Counted from the stretch's first letter, positions 1 through 6,273 are shown. The stretch is 7,120 nucleotides of DNA from an uncultured Senegalimassilia sp. (GCA_937925385.1 CALEWN010000047.1:1-7120); one strand, 5' to 3'. Notes: generated from the letters alone by a model not told the origin. Translations and numbers: made by a program.

Positions 1-579
1 GTCCATCACCAAGAAGGTGGCGTAATCCTCCGCTAAAACAAGCAGGCCTATCGCCCACGCCGCCGCATACAAAGCTCGATGCCGCCACATGCGGGCACGC
101 TCGGCCTCATCTTTCTGATGCAAGAAGCTATACCCCGCGTACAGCAAAATCCAATACATGTAGAACTGGCGTATGGACCAAAACCAAAAACGCTGCAGAT
201 CGCCATCGGGGATCATCACCAGCATGGCAACGCTGGCAATCGCGAAAATCGCCGGCGGCACTACGAACATGCTGCGACGTATTTCGTTTAGATAATCGCA
301 AAGCAAAATCCAAAATGCGGTAACGAACCCGCCTCCGGTCAACACCGAAGCAAGTGAGCGCACGACAAGATATCCCGATGTGAGTGCATCCCCGCAAGAT
401 CGAACGATGAATTCGTCCTGGAACACTAGGGAGATGTCGAAGAAGTAGAACGCGAAGGCGATTGACAAGAACAGCATGGTCTTCTTGCGCGACACCAGAT
501 ACGAGGACAAGCACACGGCCGCCACCAAAATGGATACGAGCAGCATCAGCAGCGTGTAGTAGAACAGAACAAGCTCCAC
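1..579 (-). CDS. N-terminal part of a multi-spanning membrane protein, probably a LuxR-type membrane regulator (partial)
   Basis: The frame reads from a GTG at 579-577 through 193 codons to the window edge without a stop. A GGAGGGG ribosome binding site lies at 583-589, five bases before the GTG from the end of GGAGG, which decides the start. The protein begins VELVLFYYTLLMLLVS and has about six hydrophobic stretches (roughly residues 3-28, 34-54, 65-95, 104-124, 132-152, 165-190) joined by short charged loops such as SRKK and HQKDEAERAR. No signal peptide or enzyme motif is visible. In Eggerthellaceae, N-terminal domains of this kind are commonly followed by a C-terminal LuxR helix-turn-helix, so a membrane-linked transcription regulator is my best guess; the C-terminus that would prove it lies outside the window. 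Codon use is less biased and G+C is lower than in arcA. It is divergent from arcA. Confidence 0.7.
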   Translation of the reverse strand, partial: MELVLFYYTLLMLLVSILVAAVCLSSYLVSRKKTMLFLSIAFAFYFFDISLVFQDEFIVRSCGDALTSGYLVVRSLASVLTGGGFVTAFWILLCDYLNEIRRSMFVVPPAIFAIASVAMLVMIPDGDLQRFWFWSIRQFYMYWILLYAGYSFLHQKDEAERARMWRHRALYAAAWAIGLLVLAEDYATFLVMD

Positions 580-872
580 AGGCCCCTCCGTAGAACGCTT
601 CGCCACCAGCTTCCCACAGCCGGTCAAGGCAATCTTCGGTATTGTACCTACTTCTTAATACCTATTTTACACTCAACCATGATTCGCCACCCTGTTTACA
701 GAAACGATAAGCGCGCAGGTCAACTAAACCGCAAAGGGTCGGCTCGATTCGCCAGCCTTTCCCCAAACCATACCACAAGCTTCTCATCAGGGGTTTATCG
801 CGGGTTTAGAACGTTTGCCCTTGCGTTAGTCCTCGGTTCCACCTCTAAACGGCCATCGTTAAAACCGTGTTA
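580..872. other. Non-coding gap between the divergent membrane protein gene and the arcA leader
   Basis: No convincing gene is seen here. The stretch around 640-676 is AT-rich (it reads TACAAT on the minus strand at 646-641) and is the likely promoter area for the minus-strand gene, but I find no well-spaced -35/-10 pair. A 7-base inverted repeat, GTTTAGA at 804-810 and TCTAAAC at 844-850, could be a regulator site or a weak hairpin. A further CTAAAC lies at 724-729. A poor promoter-like pair for arcA, TTGCGT at 821-826 and TCTAAA at 844-849 with 17 bases between, overlaps the right arm of this repeat. Confidence 0.4.
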
Positions 873-987
873 GACCTTCCGGATTTTACGTGAAGGTTGC
901 AAAGTGGAGTCAACGGAACGGGGCACCGAAAACGCCCCATGTGCAAGCCCAAGGCGTTAGGCCAAGAAGCGCCGGAAGGCTTGCGCG
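873..987 (+). promoter_or_regulatory. Structured 5' leader of arcA (three successive hairpins)
   Basis: Three foldable elements follow one another before arcA. First, GACCTTC at 873-879 pairs with GAAGGTT at 892-898 (7 pairs, one wobble). Second, GGGGC at 920-924 pairs with GCCCC at 934-938. Third and strongest, 940-949 pairs with 978-987 (10 pairs, two G-U) and encloses an inner helix of 953-958 with 968-973 (6 pairs, one G-U), a CAA/GGAA internal loop and a nine-base apical loop. The last hairpin ends 42 bases before the arcA start and has no T-run after it, so it is not an ordinary terminator. I do not recognise a known riboswitch consensus in it. A regulatory leader is inferred from the pairing only. 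Confidence 0.4.
904..960 (+). CDS. Possible 18-residue arcA leader peptide ending in Arg-Arg
   Basis: A GTG at 904-906 is preceded by GAAGG (892-896) at a spacing of seven bases. The frame reads MESTERGTENAPCASPRR if the GTG is read as methionine, then TAG at 958-960. The last two sense codons (AGG CGT) both encode arginine, the substrate of the enzyme made from the next gene. The stop codon lies inside the large hairpin at 940-987, so a ribosome on these codons would open both of its helices. This layout resembles amino-acid-responsive leader peptides. However, the ribosome site is only moderate, the start is GTG, and a short frame like this can occur by chance. No homologue is known to me. 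Confidence 0.2.
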   Translation: MESTERGTENAPCASPRR

Positions 988-1029
988 GCGAAGATAGTCT
1001 TTATCCCACGAGACGAAAGAAGGTTTGCA

Positions 1030-2247
1030 ATGGCTGGCGTGAACGTCAAAAGCGAGATCAAGCCACTCAAGAAGGTGCTGCTGCACCGTCCTGGCAAGGA
1101 GCTGCTGAACCTCACCCCGAACACGCTCGAGGAGCTGCTGTTCGACGACATCCCGTTCTTGAAGGTTGCCCAGGAGGAGCACGACGCCTTCGCACAGGCC
1201 CTGCGCGACAACGGCGTGGAGGTCGTGTACTTGGAGGACCTGACTGCCGAGGTTCTGGCCGCCGATTCCGAGCTGCGCGAGAAGTTCCTGCTGCAGTGGA
1301 TCGACGAGGCCGGTATCAAGACCGAGCGCTATCGCAAGATCATCTTCGATTACATGCAGGAGAACTACCCCGACGCCAAGGACTTCGTCCTGAAGACCAT
1401 GGAGGGCATCAACCTCACCGAGCTGCACACCGACAAGTCCAACTCGCTGGTCGACCTGGTGTCCGAGGCCTCTAAGATGGTCGTCGCCCCGATGCCGAAC
1501 CTGTACTTCACCCGCGACCCCTTCGCGATGATCGGCAACGGCGTTTCCATAAACCGCATGTACTCCGTCACCCGCAACCGTGAGACCATCTACGGCGAGT
1601 ACATCTTCAACTACCACCCGGACTTCCAGGGCACCCCGCAGTACTACAGCCGCTACAACACCTTCCACATCGAGGGCGGCGACATCCTCAACATCAACGA
1701 GCACGTGCTGGCCATCGGCATCTCCCAGCGCACCGAGCCCGACGCCATCGACGGCATCGCCCACAACATCTTCAACGATCCCACCTCCCCGGTCGACACC
1801 ATCCTGGCGTTCAACATCCCGAACAACCGCGCCATGATGCACCTGGACACCGTGTTCACCCAGATCGATGTGGACAAGTTCACCATCCATCCCGGCATCA
1901 TGGGCCCGCTGTCCGTGTTCGAGATCACACCCGAGGGCGACGGCATCAAGGTGCACGAGATCAACGCCCCGCTCGAGCAGATCCTGGAGAAGTACATCGG
2001 CATGCCGGTGACGCTGATTCCCTGCGGCGGTGGCGACCGCATCGCCGCCGAGCGCGAGCAGTGGAACGACGGCTCCAACACGCTGTGCATCGCTCCTGGT
2101 CGCGTGGTTGTTTACGAGCGCAACGACGTCACGAACGCCGTGCTGCGCAAGAACAACATCGACGTTATCGAGATCCCCTCGGCCGAGCTGTCCCGCGGCC
2201 GTGGCGGCCCGCGCTGCATGAGCATGCCTGTCGTGCGCGAGGACTAA
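1030..2247 (+). CDS. arcA: Arginine deiminase
   Basis: This is a cytoplasmic enzyme (EC 3.5.3.6) that hydrolyses L-arginine to L-citrulline and ammonia, the first step of the arginine deiminase energy pathway. The 405-residue length matches the family (about 400-420). The N-terminus VNVKSEIKPLKKVLLHRPGKEL is the usual family start. Active-site motifs are all present: FTRDP with Asp163, HIEGGD with Glu215, MMHLDTVFT with His271 and Asp273, and the nucleophile Cys396 in GGPRCMSMP near the C-terminus. The ATG is supported by AGAAGG at 1018-1023, six bases upstream. Codon use is strongly biased to C-ending codons, as expected for a highly expressed gene. A permease of the ArcD type follows 219 bases downstream; ornithine carbamoyltransferase and carbamate kinase genes are not in the window. 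The preceding leader can fold extensively and may control expression. Confidence 0.97.
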   Translation: MAGVNVKSEIKPLKKVLLHRPGKELLNLTPNTLEELLFDDIPFLKVAQEEHDAFAQALRDNGVEVVYLEDLTAEVLAADSELREKFLLQWIDEAGIKTERYRKIIFDYMQENYPDAKDFVLKTMEGINLTELHTDKSNSLVDLVSEASKMVVAPMPNLYFTRDPFAMIGNGVSINRMYSVTRNRETIYGEYIFNYHPDFQGTPQYYSRYNTFHIEGGDILNINEHVLAIGISQRTEPDAIDGIAHNIFNDPTSPVDTILAFNIPNNRAMMHLDTVFTQIDVDKFTIHPGIMGPLSVFEITPEGDGIKVHEINAPLEQILEKYIGMPVTLIPCGGGDRIAAEREQWNDGSNTLCIAPGRVVVYERNDVTNAVLRKNNIDVIEIPSAELSRGRGGPRCMSMPVVRED

Positions 2248-2259
2248 TCGTTTTCAACA

Positions 2260-2292
2260 GGGGAGGCCGCCGGATCGATCGGCCTCCCCTTT
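2260..2292 (+). terminator. Hairpin after arcA, probable terminator
   Basis: GGGGAGGCCG at 2260-2269 pairs perfectly with CGGCCTCCCC at 2280-2289 (10 bp, ten-base loop), 13 bases after the arcA stop. The tract that follows is only TTT before GGG, so termination may be partial and some transcripts may continue into the permease gene. A second, weaker 6-bp hairpin follows (GGGCAG 2293-2298 with CTGCCC 2314-2319) and is trailed by TTTT at 2324-2327. Confidence 0.65.
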
Positions 2293-2453
2293 GGGCAGCC
2301 TGCAAACCACACACTGCCCGCTGTTTTCCATCGGTTTCGCCTCTGCGTTCCGTTTGAGCCTGCGAAAAACGGAATTCGCCACCGTAAGCAGGTTCGGTAT
2401 GTCCGGCTAAACAAGCGGAGTCCAGGGGCGAAACCAAACGATTGATTTCTACT
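2293..2453 (+). promoter_or_regulatory. Leader region of the permease gene with foldable elements
   Basis: Two further structures lie in the arcA-permease gap. GAGCCTGC at 2356-2363 pairs with GCAGGTTC at 2388-2395 (8 pairs, one G-U) around an inner ACGG/CCGT helix (2369-2372 with 2382-2385). TCC-GCT at 2402-2408 (G2405 bulged) pairs with AGCGGA at 2414-2419. No convincing -35/-10 pair is seen, so it is unclear whether the permease has its own promoter or depends on read-through from arcA. The pairing is seen in the sequence; a regulatory role is inferred. Confidence 0.3.
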
Positions 2454-2466
2454 AAGGAGGGAAATC

Positions 2467-3906
2467 ATGAGCGAGAAAGCTAAAGGTATCGGCCTGTTCG
2501 GGCTGATCGGCATGGTCGTAAGTTCCTGCATCGGCTCCGGCGTGTTCGCCATCACCGGACAGCTTGCAGGCGTTGCCAGCCCCGGCGCCGTGCTGGTGGC
2601 CTGGGCTGTGGTGGGCATCGGTTTCGCCGCCCTCGCCCTGTCGCTGAACAACCTTGGCGCCAAGAAGCCCGAGCTCAAGGGCATCTTCCAGTACGCCGAG
2701 GAAGGCTTCGGCCCGCTTGCCGGCTTCGTCTCCGGCTGGGGTTACTGGCTGTCCGCATGGCTGGGCAACATCGCATTCGCCACGATGATGATGTCCACGC
2801 TGGGCTACTTCTTCCCCACCTTCCTCCCTGGCAACACCCTACCCTGCGTGATCGTCGCCTCGCTGTTCATGTGGGCGCTGACCTTCCTGGTTATCCGCGG
2901 CGTTGAGAGCGCTTCCTTCCTGAACGCTATCGTCATGGTGGCGAAGGTTGCCTCCCTGGGCATCTTCCTGATCTTCGCCATCTTCATGTTCAACGCCGGC
3001 ATCTTCACCGCCGACTTCTGGGGCAACGTGTACAACAACGCCGTCACCGCAGGTGAAATGGGCGCCGACGCTGCCAGCATGGGCGGTCTGTTCGAGCAGG
3101 TTATGAACTGCATGATCATCATGATGTGGGTGTTCATCGGCATCGAGGGCGCTGCAGTCATGAGCTCCCGCGCACGCAACAAGCACGAGGTTGGCAAGGC
3201 GACCGTTATCGGCCTGATCTGCCTGCTGCTCATCTACGTCGGCTGCTCCGTGCTCCCCTACGGCTACATGAGCTACACCGAGATCGCTCAGCTCGACTAC
3301 CCGGCAATGCTCTACGTGTTCGATTCCATGGCTCCCGGCTGGGGCGGCGCGTTCATCAGCATCGCCATCATTGTGGGCGTTGCAGGCGCCTGGCTGTCCT
3401 TCACCATGCTGCCCGCTGAGACCACCTCTGAAATGGCCGAGCGTCACCTGCTCCCCGAGTCCTGGGGCAAGCTGAACAGCAAGGGTGCCCCGCAGATGAG
3501 TCTGCTGCTCGTGGGCGCTTGCATCCAGGTGTTCTTGATCGTGCTGATGTTCAGCGAGGATGCATACAACTTCGCCTTCAGCATGTGCACCGTCTCGATC
3601 GTCATCACCTGGGCTTTCATCGCGCTGTATCAGATCAAGTTCTCCGCCAAGGAGGACAAGAACACGGCTCAGATCATCATCGGCGTGATCGCCCTGGCCT
3701 TCCAGGTGGTCGGCGTGCTGTACAACGGCTGGTCGTTCCTCCTGCTCACCTGCGTGGGCTACATCCCCGGCTTCCTCGTGTACGCCAAGGCTCGCAAAGA
3801 CCGCGGCTACGCTCTGACCAAGGGCGAGAAGGTTGGCATGGGCGTTGTGTCCGCACTCGGCGTCACAGCCCTGGTGCTGGTCGGCATGGGCGTGATCGGC
3901 ATCTAA
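2467..3906 (+). CDS. arcD: APC-family basic amino acid antiporter, probably arginine:ornithine (ArcD-type)
   Basis: This is a 479-residue inner-membrane protein with about 12-13 hydrophobic helices. It carries the APC superfamily substrate-site signature GSGVF at residues 23-27 in the first helix. It also has the ArcD/basic amino acid-polyamine antiporter pattern WVFIGIEGA (221-229) followed by a short basic loop RARNKHEVGKAT. Length and layout fit the arginine:ornithine antiporter family. The start is set by a perfect AAGGAGG at 2454-2460, six bases before the ATG. Placement just after arcA supports arginine import coupled to export of ornithine or citrulline. Exchange for citrulline or another basic amino acid cannot be excluded from sequence, because ornithine carbamoyltransferase is not encoded nearby. 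The gene ends just before a strong terminator. Confidence 0.85.
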   Translation: MSEKAKGIGLFGLIGMVVSSCIGSGVFAITGQLAGVASPGAVLVAWAVVGIGFAALALSLNNLGAKKPELKGIFQYAEEGFGPLAGFVSGWGYWLSAWLGNIAFATMMMSTLGYFFPTFLPGNTLPCVIVASLFMWALTFLVIRGVESASFLNAIVMVAKVASLGIFLIFAIFMFNAGIFTADFWGNVYNNAVTAGEMGADAASMGGLFEQVMNCMIIMMWVFIGIEGAAVMSSRARNKHEVGKATVIGLICLLLIYVGCSVLPYGYMSYTEIAQLDYPAMLYVFDSMAPGWGGAFISIAIIVGVAGAWLSFTMLPAETTSEMAERHLLPESWGKLNSKGAPQMSLLLVGACIQVFLIVLMFSEDAYNFAFSMCTVSIVITWAFIALYQIKFSAKEDKNTAQIIIGVIALAFQVVGVLYNGWSFLLLTCVGYIPGFLVYAKARKDRGYALTKGEKVGMGVVSALGVTALVLVGMGVIGI

Positions 3907-3930
3907 GCCATCCCCTCCTTCGCAAGATGC

Positions 3931-3963
3931 AAAAAGCTCGGACCTTATGGTCCGAGCTTTTTT
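3931..3963. terminator. Bidirectional intrinsic terminator between the permease and tetR genes
   Basis: AGCTCGGACC at 3935-3944 and GGTCCGAGCT at 3949-3958 form a perfect stem with a TTAT loop. It is flanked by AAAAA on the left and TTTTTT on the right, so it works as a Rho-independent terminator in both directions. It ends transcripts of the permease (plus strand) and of the converging regulator (minus strand, stop at 4025). Confidence 0.93.
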
Positions 3964-4024
3964 CGTGTATCAAACGCATGGACGAACTAGGCAACAAACG
4001 CATTGCCCGGCGGCGATGGCGCCC

Positions 4025-4612
4025 CTAGCTCTCGTAAGCCGCTACGATGCTCTCCAGAAGCTCGGCTGCGATTTCCCTGACCTCACGGCCCTCGGAGATA
4101 GCTGCAACCGCGGCACCGTCAACGATGACACCCACCATATGCGCAGGCAGCTTCACGTCCGCATGCTTCAGAATGCGCCCAACCGCCTGATCAAGCTGAA
4201 CGCGACCGTTGCGATAGGCCTCCGTAACGTCCTCGGATTCGGATGCGGCAAGCAACTGCATGTAATGAGCCGCAGGGTTCACGGAATCATCGGGCAAACT
4301 GGCGCTGATGAGCAAGTTGATGAGATGCTTACGGCAATCTGCCTGGTCCATGGACTCGGCGGTAGCGGCGGAGTTTTCAGCACGTTCGGCCCAAAGCTGG
4401 ATGTTGTAACGGCCGGCTTCATATAGAAGCTGATTGGTGGATTCGAAATAATATCCAACCGATGAGGAAGCGGCCCCCGCCCATTGCGCAACCTTGCGAT
4501 AGGTAACGGCTTTAGGGCCCTGTTCTCGCAAAAGCGCCGCAGCGGCAAGCACAAGCGACGTGCGCGTGATCTGAGCCTTCAACGACTTGGGGGTTTGATT
4601 CGCCTCACTCAC
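4025..4612 (-). CDS. TetR/AcrR-family transcriptional regulator
   Basis: This is a 195-residue DNA-binding protein. Residues about 18-60 form the TetR N-terminal helix-turn-helix (LVLAAAALLREQG, then VTYRKVAQWAG, SSSVGYYFES, NQLLYEAGR). The remainder is helical with no recognisable ligand motif, as is usual for the divergent TetR C-terminus. I place the start at the GTG 4612-4610 because AAAGGAG lies at 4619-4625, six bases upstream. The in-frame ATG at 4690 would put the start inside a long palindrome and add 26 residues with no helix-turn-helix relation. It lies 119 bases downstream of an MFS transporter on the same strand and is the obvious candidate to control that transporter. The effector is unknown. 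Confidence 0.85.
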   Translation of the reverse strand: MSEANQTPKSLKAQITRTSLVLAAAALLREQGPKAVTYRKVAQWAGAASSSVGYYFESTNQLLYEAGRYNIQLWAERAENSAATAESMDQADCRKHLINLLISASLPDDSVNPAAHYMQLLAASESEDVTEAYRNGRVQLDQAVGRILKHADVKLPAHMVGVIVDGAAVAAISEGREVREIAAELLESIVAAYES

Positions 4613-4657
4613 ATCGGTCTCCTTTACGCAAAAACCCAATAGCATCATTGTAAATGA

Positions 4658-4691
4658 AATGCCGCTCGAGTATAGACTCTCGAGCGGCATT
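4658..4691 (-). terminator. 13-bp perfect palindrome between the MFS gene and tetR, terminator or operator
   Basis: The arms at 4658-4670 and 4679-4691 are perfectly complementary over 13 bp around an eight-base spacer. Read on the minus strand, the hairpin lies 40 bases after the MFS stop and is followed by TCATTTAC, a loose T-rich tail, so a terminator for the transporter transcript is likely. Because it also sits 46 bases upstream of the tetR start, an operator for TetR autoregulation is a possible alternative. A TACAAT that could act as a -10 for tetR lies at 4652-4647, without a good -35. Confidence 0.6.
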
Positions 4692-4731
4692 CATCAGGCA
4701 AATCGTTGCATTGCCGATATGTTTGGACCGA

Positions 4732-6081
4732 TTACACCTCGGACAAATCCTTGCCGGTGTGCTCGTGCGACAAGATCATGGCGACCAGCGCCAGGATGGC
4801 GATGAATACCATGTAGTATGCAGGAGCAATCGGGTCGCCCGTGGCGCCGATCAGGGCAAAGGAGATGTAGGAAGCGGAACCGCCGAAGATGGCGTTAGCC
4901 AGGTTGAAGCTCAATGCGAAACCGGAGTAACGCACATCGGTCGGGAACGTCTCGCACAGGTAGCTGGACAGCGTACCGTCGTTGATGGTGAGCAGCAAGC
5001 ACATGATCAGCTCAACGACAAGGATGGTAAAGAAGTCCAGCGTGTTCAGCAGCCAGAACGCGGGAATGGTGAACACCACGAAACCAGCAGCAGCGGCGAT
5101 GAGCATCTTCTTGCGGCCGAACCTGTCGGAGATACGACCGGAAAGGAAGATGAAGCCGATGTAGACGACCAGCACGATGGTGGTGATGATGGAAGCTTGA
5201 GCCGGATCGTAGTTCAGCGTGGCCTCCAGATAGTTCGGCAGGTAAGTCAGAACCGCGTAGAAGCCCACAGCATTCAGCACGCATGCGCCGAAGGAGATGA
5301 TCAACACGCGCAGGTGCTTCTTGAACAGCGTGCGGATCGGCTTGTCTTCGCTCTTCATGCCCTTCTCGGCAAGCTCTGCCTGCATCTTTGCGTACACCGG
5401 AGAGTCTTCCAGATGCTCGCGGATATAGTGCGTGATGTAGCCGAGCGGACCAGCCAGCCAGAACGGGATACGCCAGCCCCAGTTCACCACGAAATCAGAC
5501 GTTGCGCCGAACGTGTTGAACATCCAAGTGGCGAACAGGGAGCCCACCAGCAGGCCCACGGCCGTGGAGGCGGGAACCATCGAGCAGTAGAAACCGCGGT
5601 GATTCTTCGGCGAATACTCGGCGATGAACGTGGCAGCGCCGGCGTATTCACCGGAAGCGGAGAAGCTCTGCACCATACGCATGAGCAGGAGCAGAAGCGG
5701 GGCGCCAACGCCGATCACAGCGTAACCGGGCAGGCAGCCGATAAGGAAGGTGGCGCCGGACATCATAAGAATGGAGATAGACAAGGCCCATTTGCGACCC
5801 TTCTTATCACCCATGTTGCCCCAGAAGATGGCACCGAGAGGACGGACTAAGAACGCCAGCGCGAACACGCCGAACGTCATCATGGTTGAGACCATTTTGT
5901 CTTCGCCCGGGAAGAACACCAAGGCGATGACAGTTGCAAGATAAGAGTAGCTGGCATAGTCAAACCACTCGATGAAGTTACCCAGGAACGAGGAGAACAC
6001 AACCTTCTTCAGCGTTTTATGCTTATCGGCCTCGGTGAGCTCAACTTCATTGTTGATCGGTCTCGGTTGGTCAGCATTCAT
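4732..6081 (-). CDS. MFS transporter, metabolite:H+ symporter (ProP/ShiA-like) family
   Basis: This is a 449-residue inner-membrane protein with about 12 helices and hydrophilic ends. The first helix carries GNFIEWFDYASYSYLA (34-49), typical of the MHS branch of the major facilitator superfamily. The MFS signature loop between helices 2 and 3 is GNMGDKKGRK (88-97) after the conserved RP at 80-81. QSFSASGEYAG (138-148) matches the family QGxSxGGEYxG pattern. WRIPFWLAGP is at 203-212 and the second signature GRISDRFGRKK at 315-325. Family members carry osmolytes, organic acids or shikimate by proton symport; the substrate here cannot be read from sequence. The start has AGGGG at 6088-6092, six bases upstream, and is overlapped by a short upstream frame. 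A closely related MFS gene lies upstream and a TetR gene downstream. Confidence 0.92.
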   Translation of the reverse strand: MNADQPRPINNEVELTEADKHKTLKKVVFSSFLGNFIEWFDYASYSYLATVIALVFFPGEDKMVSTMMTFGVFALAFLVRPLGAIFWGNMGDKKGRKWALSISILMMSGATFLIGCLPGYAVIGVGAPLLLLLMRMVQSFSASGEYAGAATFIAEYSPKNHRGFYCSMVPASTAVGLLVGSLFATWMFNTFGATSDFVVNWGWRIPFWLAGPLGYITHYIREHLEDSPVYAKMQAELAEKGMKSEDKPIRTLFKKHLRVLIISFGACVLNAVGFYAVLTYLPNYLEATLNYDPAQASIITTIVLVVYIGFIFLSGRISDRFGRKKMLIAAAAGFVVFTIPAFWLLNTLDFFTILVVELIMCLLLTINDGTLSSYLCETFPTDVRYSGFALSFNLANAIFGGSASYISFALIGATGDPIAPAYYMVFIAILALVAMILSHEHTGKDLSEV

Positions 6082-6178
6082 GTTTTTCCCCTAAGAACAG
6101 TGCAGCGGCTTTGAGACTGAAACCGACTGCAGCACACGGCAGCTCATCGCCTCCCCTTGAAGCGATGCAGTTTCGCAT
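6071..6178 (-). CDS. Small upstream reading frame (35 aa) overlapping the MFS start
   Basis: An ATG at 6178-6176 is preceded by a perfect AAGGAGG at 6184-6190 with five bases between, the best ribosome site in this part of the window. The frame encodes 35 residues (begins MRNCIASRGGDELPCAAVG, ends LFLGEKHEC) and stops with TGA at 6073-6071. It overlaps the first 11 bases of the transporter gene in another frame. The start/stop overlap suggests translational coupling. It lies about 57 bases downstream of a promoter-like -10, within the likely leader of the transporter mRNA. There is no membrane segment, no homologue known to me, and no amino acid run of the attenuator type. A leader peptide whose translation controls the MFS gene is the favoured reading. 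Confidence 0.5.
   Translation of the reverse strand: MRNCIASRGGDELPCAAVGFSLKAAALFLGEKHEC
6101..6131 (-). promoter_or_regulatory. Hairpin just upstream of the MFS ribosome binding site
   Basis: On the minus strand TGCAG-T-CGGTTT (6131-6120) pairs with AAA-G-CCGCTGCA (6112-6101): 11 base pairs with two single-base bulges and a seven-base loop. It ends eight bases before the transporter Shine-Dalgarno and lies wholly inside the small upstream frame, so translating ribosomes would unfold it. This makes coupling of the two frames plausible; the regulatory role is inferred. Confidence 0.4.
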
Positions 6179-6234
6179 TTCAACCTCCTTACCCTCATGG
6201 CAAGGCCCTAGCGGGCCCGCCTATGCACTGGCGG

Positions 6235-6263
6235 ATAAGAAGATGATACCGTGCGCTTGTCAA
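6235..6263 (-). promoter_or_regulatory. Sigma70-type promoter for the MFS transporter leader
   Basis: On the minus strand TTGACA (6263-6258) matches the -35 consensus exactly. After 17 bases comes TCTTAT (6240-6235), four of six matches to the -10 consensus. Transcription would begin near 6228 and include the small upstream frame. Read after the promoter, the leader contains GGCCC/GGGCC (6204-6208 with 6213-6217) and the 10-base palindrome GCGGGCCCGC at 6211-6220. Confidence 0.5.
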
Positions 6264-6273
6264 TGTTAGCCAT

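Noticed and set aside
128..514. Minus-strand frame of 128 codons at the left end
   Set aside because: It overlaps, in another frame, the hydrophobic protein starting at 579, which has a good ribosome site and a coherent membrane pattern. This one is an R/H-rich shadow.
679..873. 64-codon plus-strand frame in the gap before arcA
   Set aside because: It has no Shine-Dalgarno, no recognisable motif, and a composition like random sequence.
873..987. Match of the arcA leader to known riboswitches (glycine, guanidine, cobalamin, c-di-GMP)
   Set aside because: A GCACCGA word recalls the glycine aptamer, but the other conserved parts are absent, and no other consensus fits.
940..987. The large arcA leader hairpin as a simple intrinsic terminator
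   Set aside because: No T-run follows the stem; the next bases are GCGAAGATAG.
910..1956. Long open frame antisense to arcA (348 codons)
   Set aside because: It is a by-product of the C-ending codon bias of arcA. It is rich in V/D/G/H, has no ribosome site and lies fully opposite a certain enzyme gene.
4613..4690. Longer TetR start at the ATG 4690
   Set aside because: It would begin inside the 13-bp palindrome and lacks a ribosome site. The GTG at 4612 has AAAGGAG at correct spacing and gives a normal TetR length.
4654..5850. Long open plus-strand frame (398 codons) opposite the MFS transporter
   Set aside because: The predicted protein is low-complexity, rich in E, H, Q, G and R, and mirrors the codons of a clear transporter gene. 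It has no start signal.
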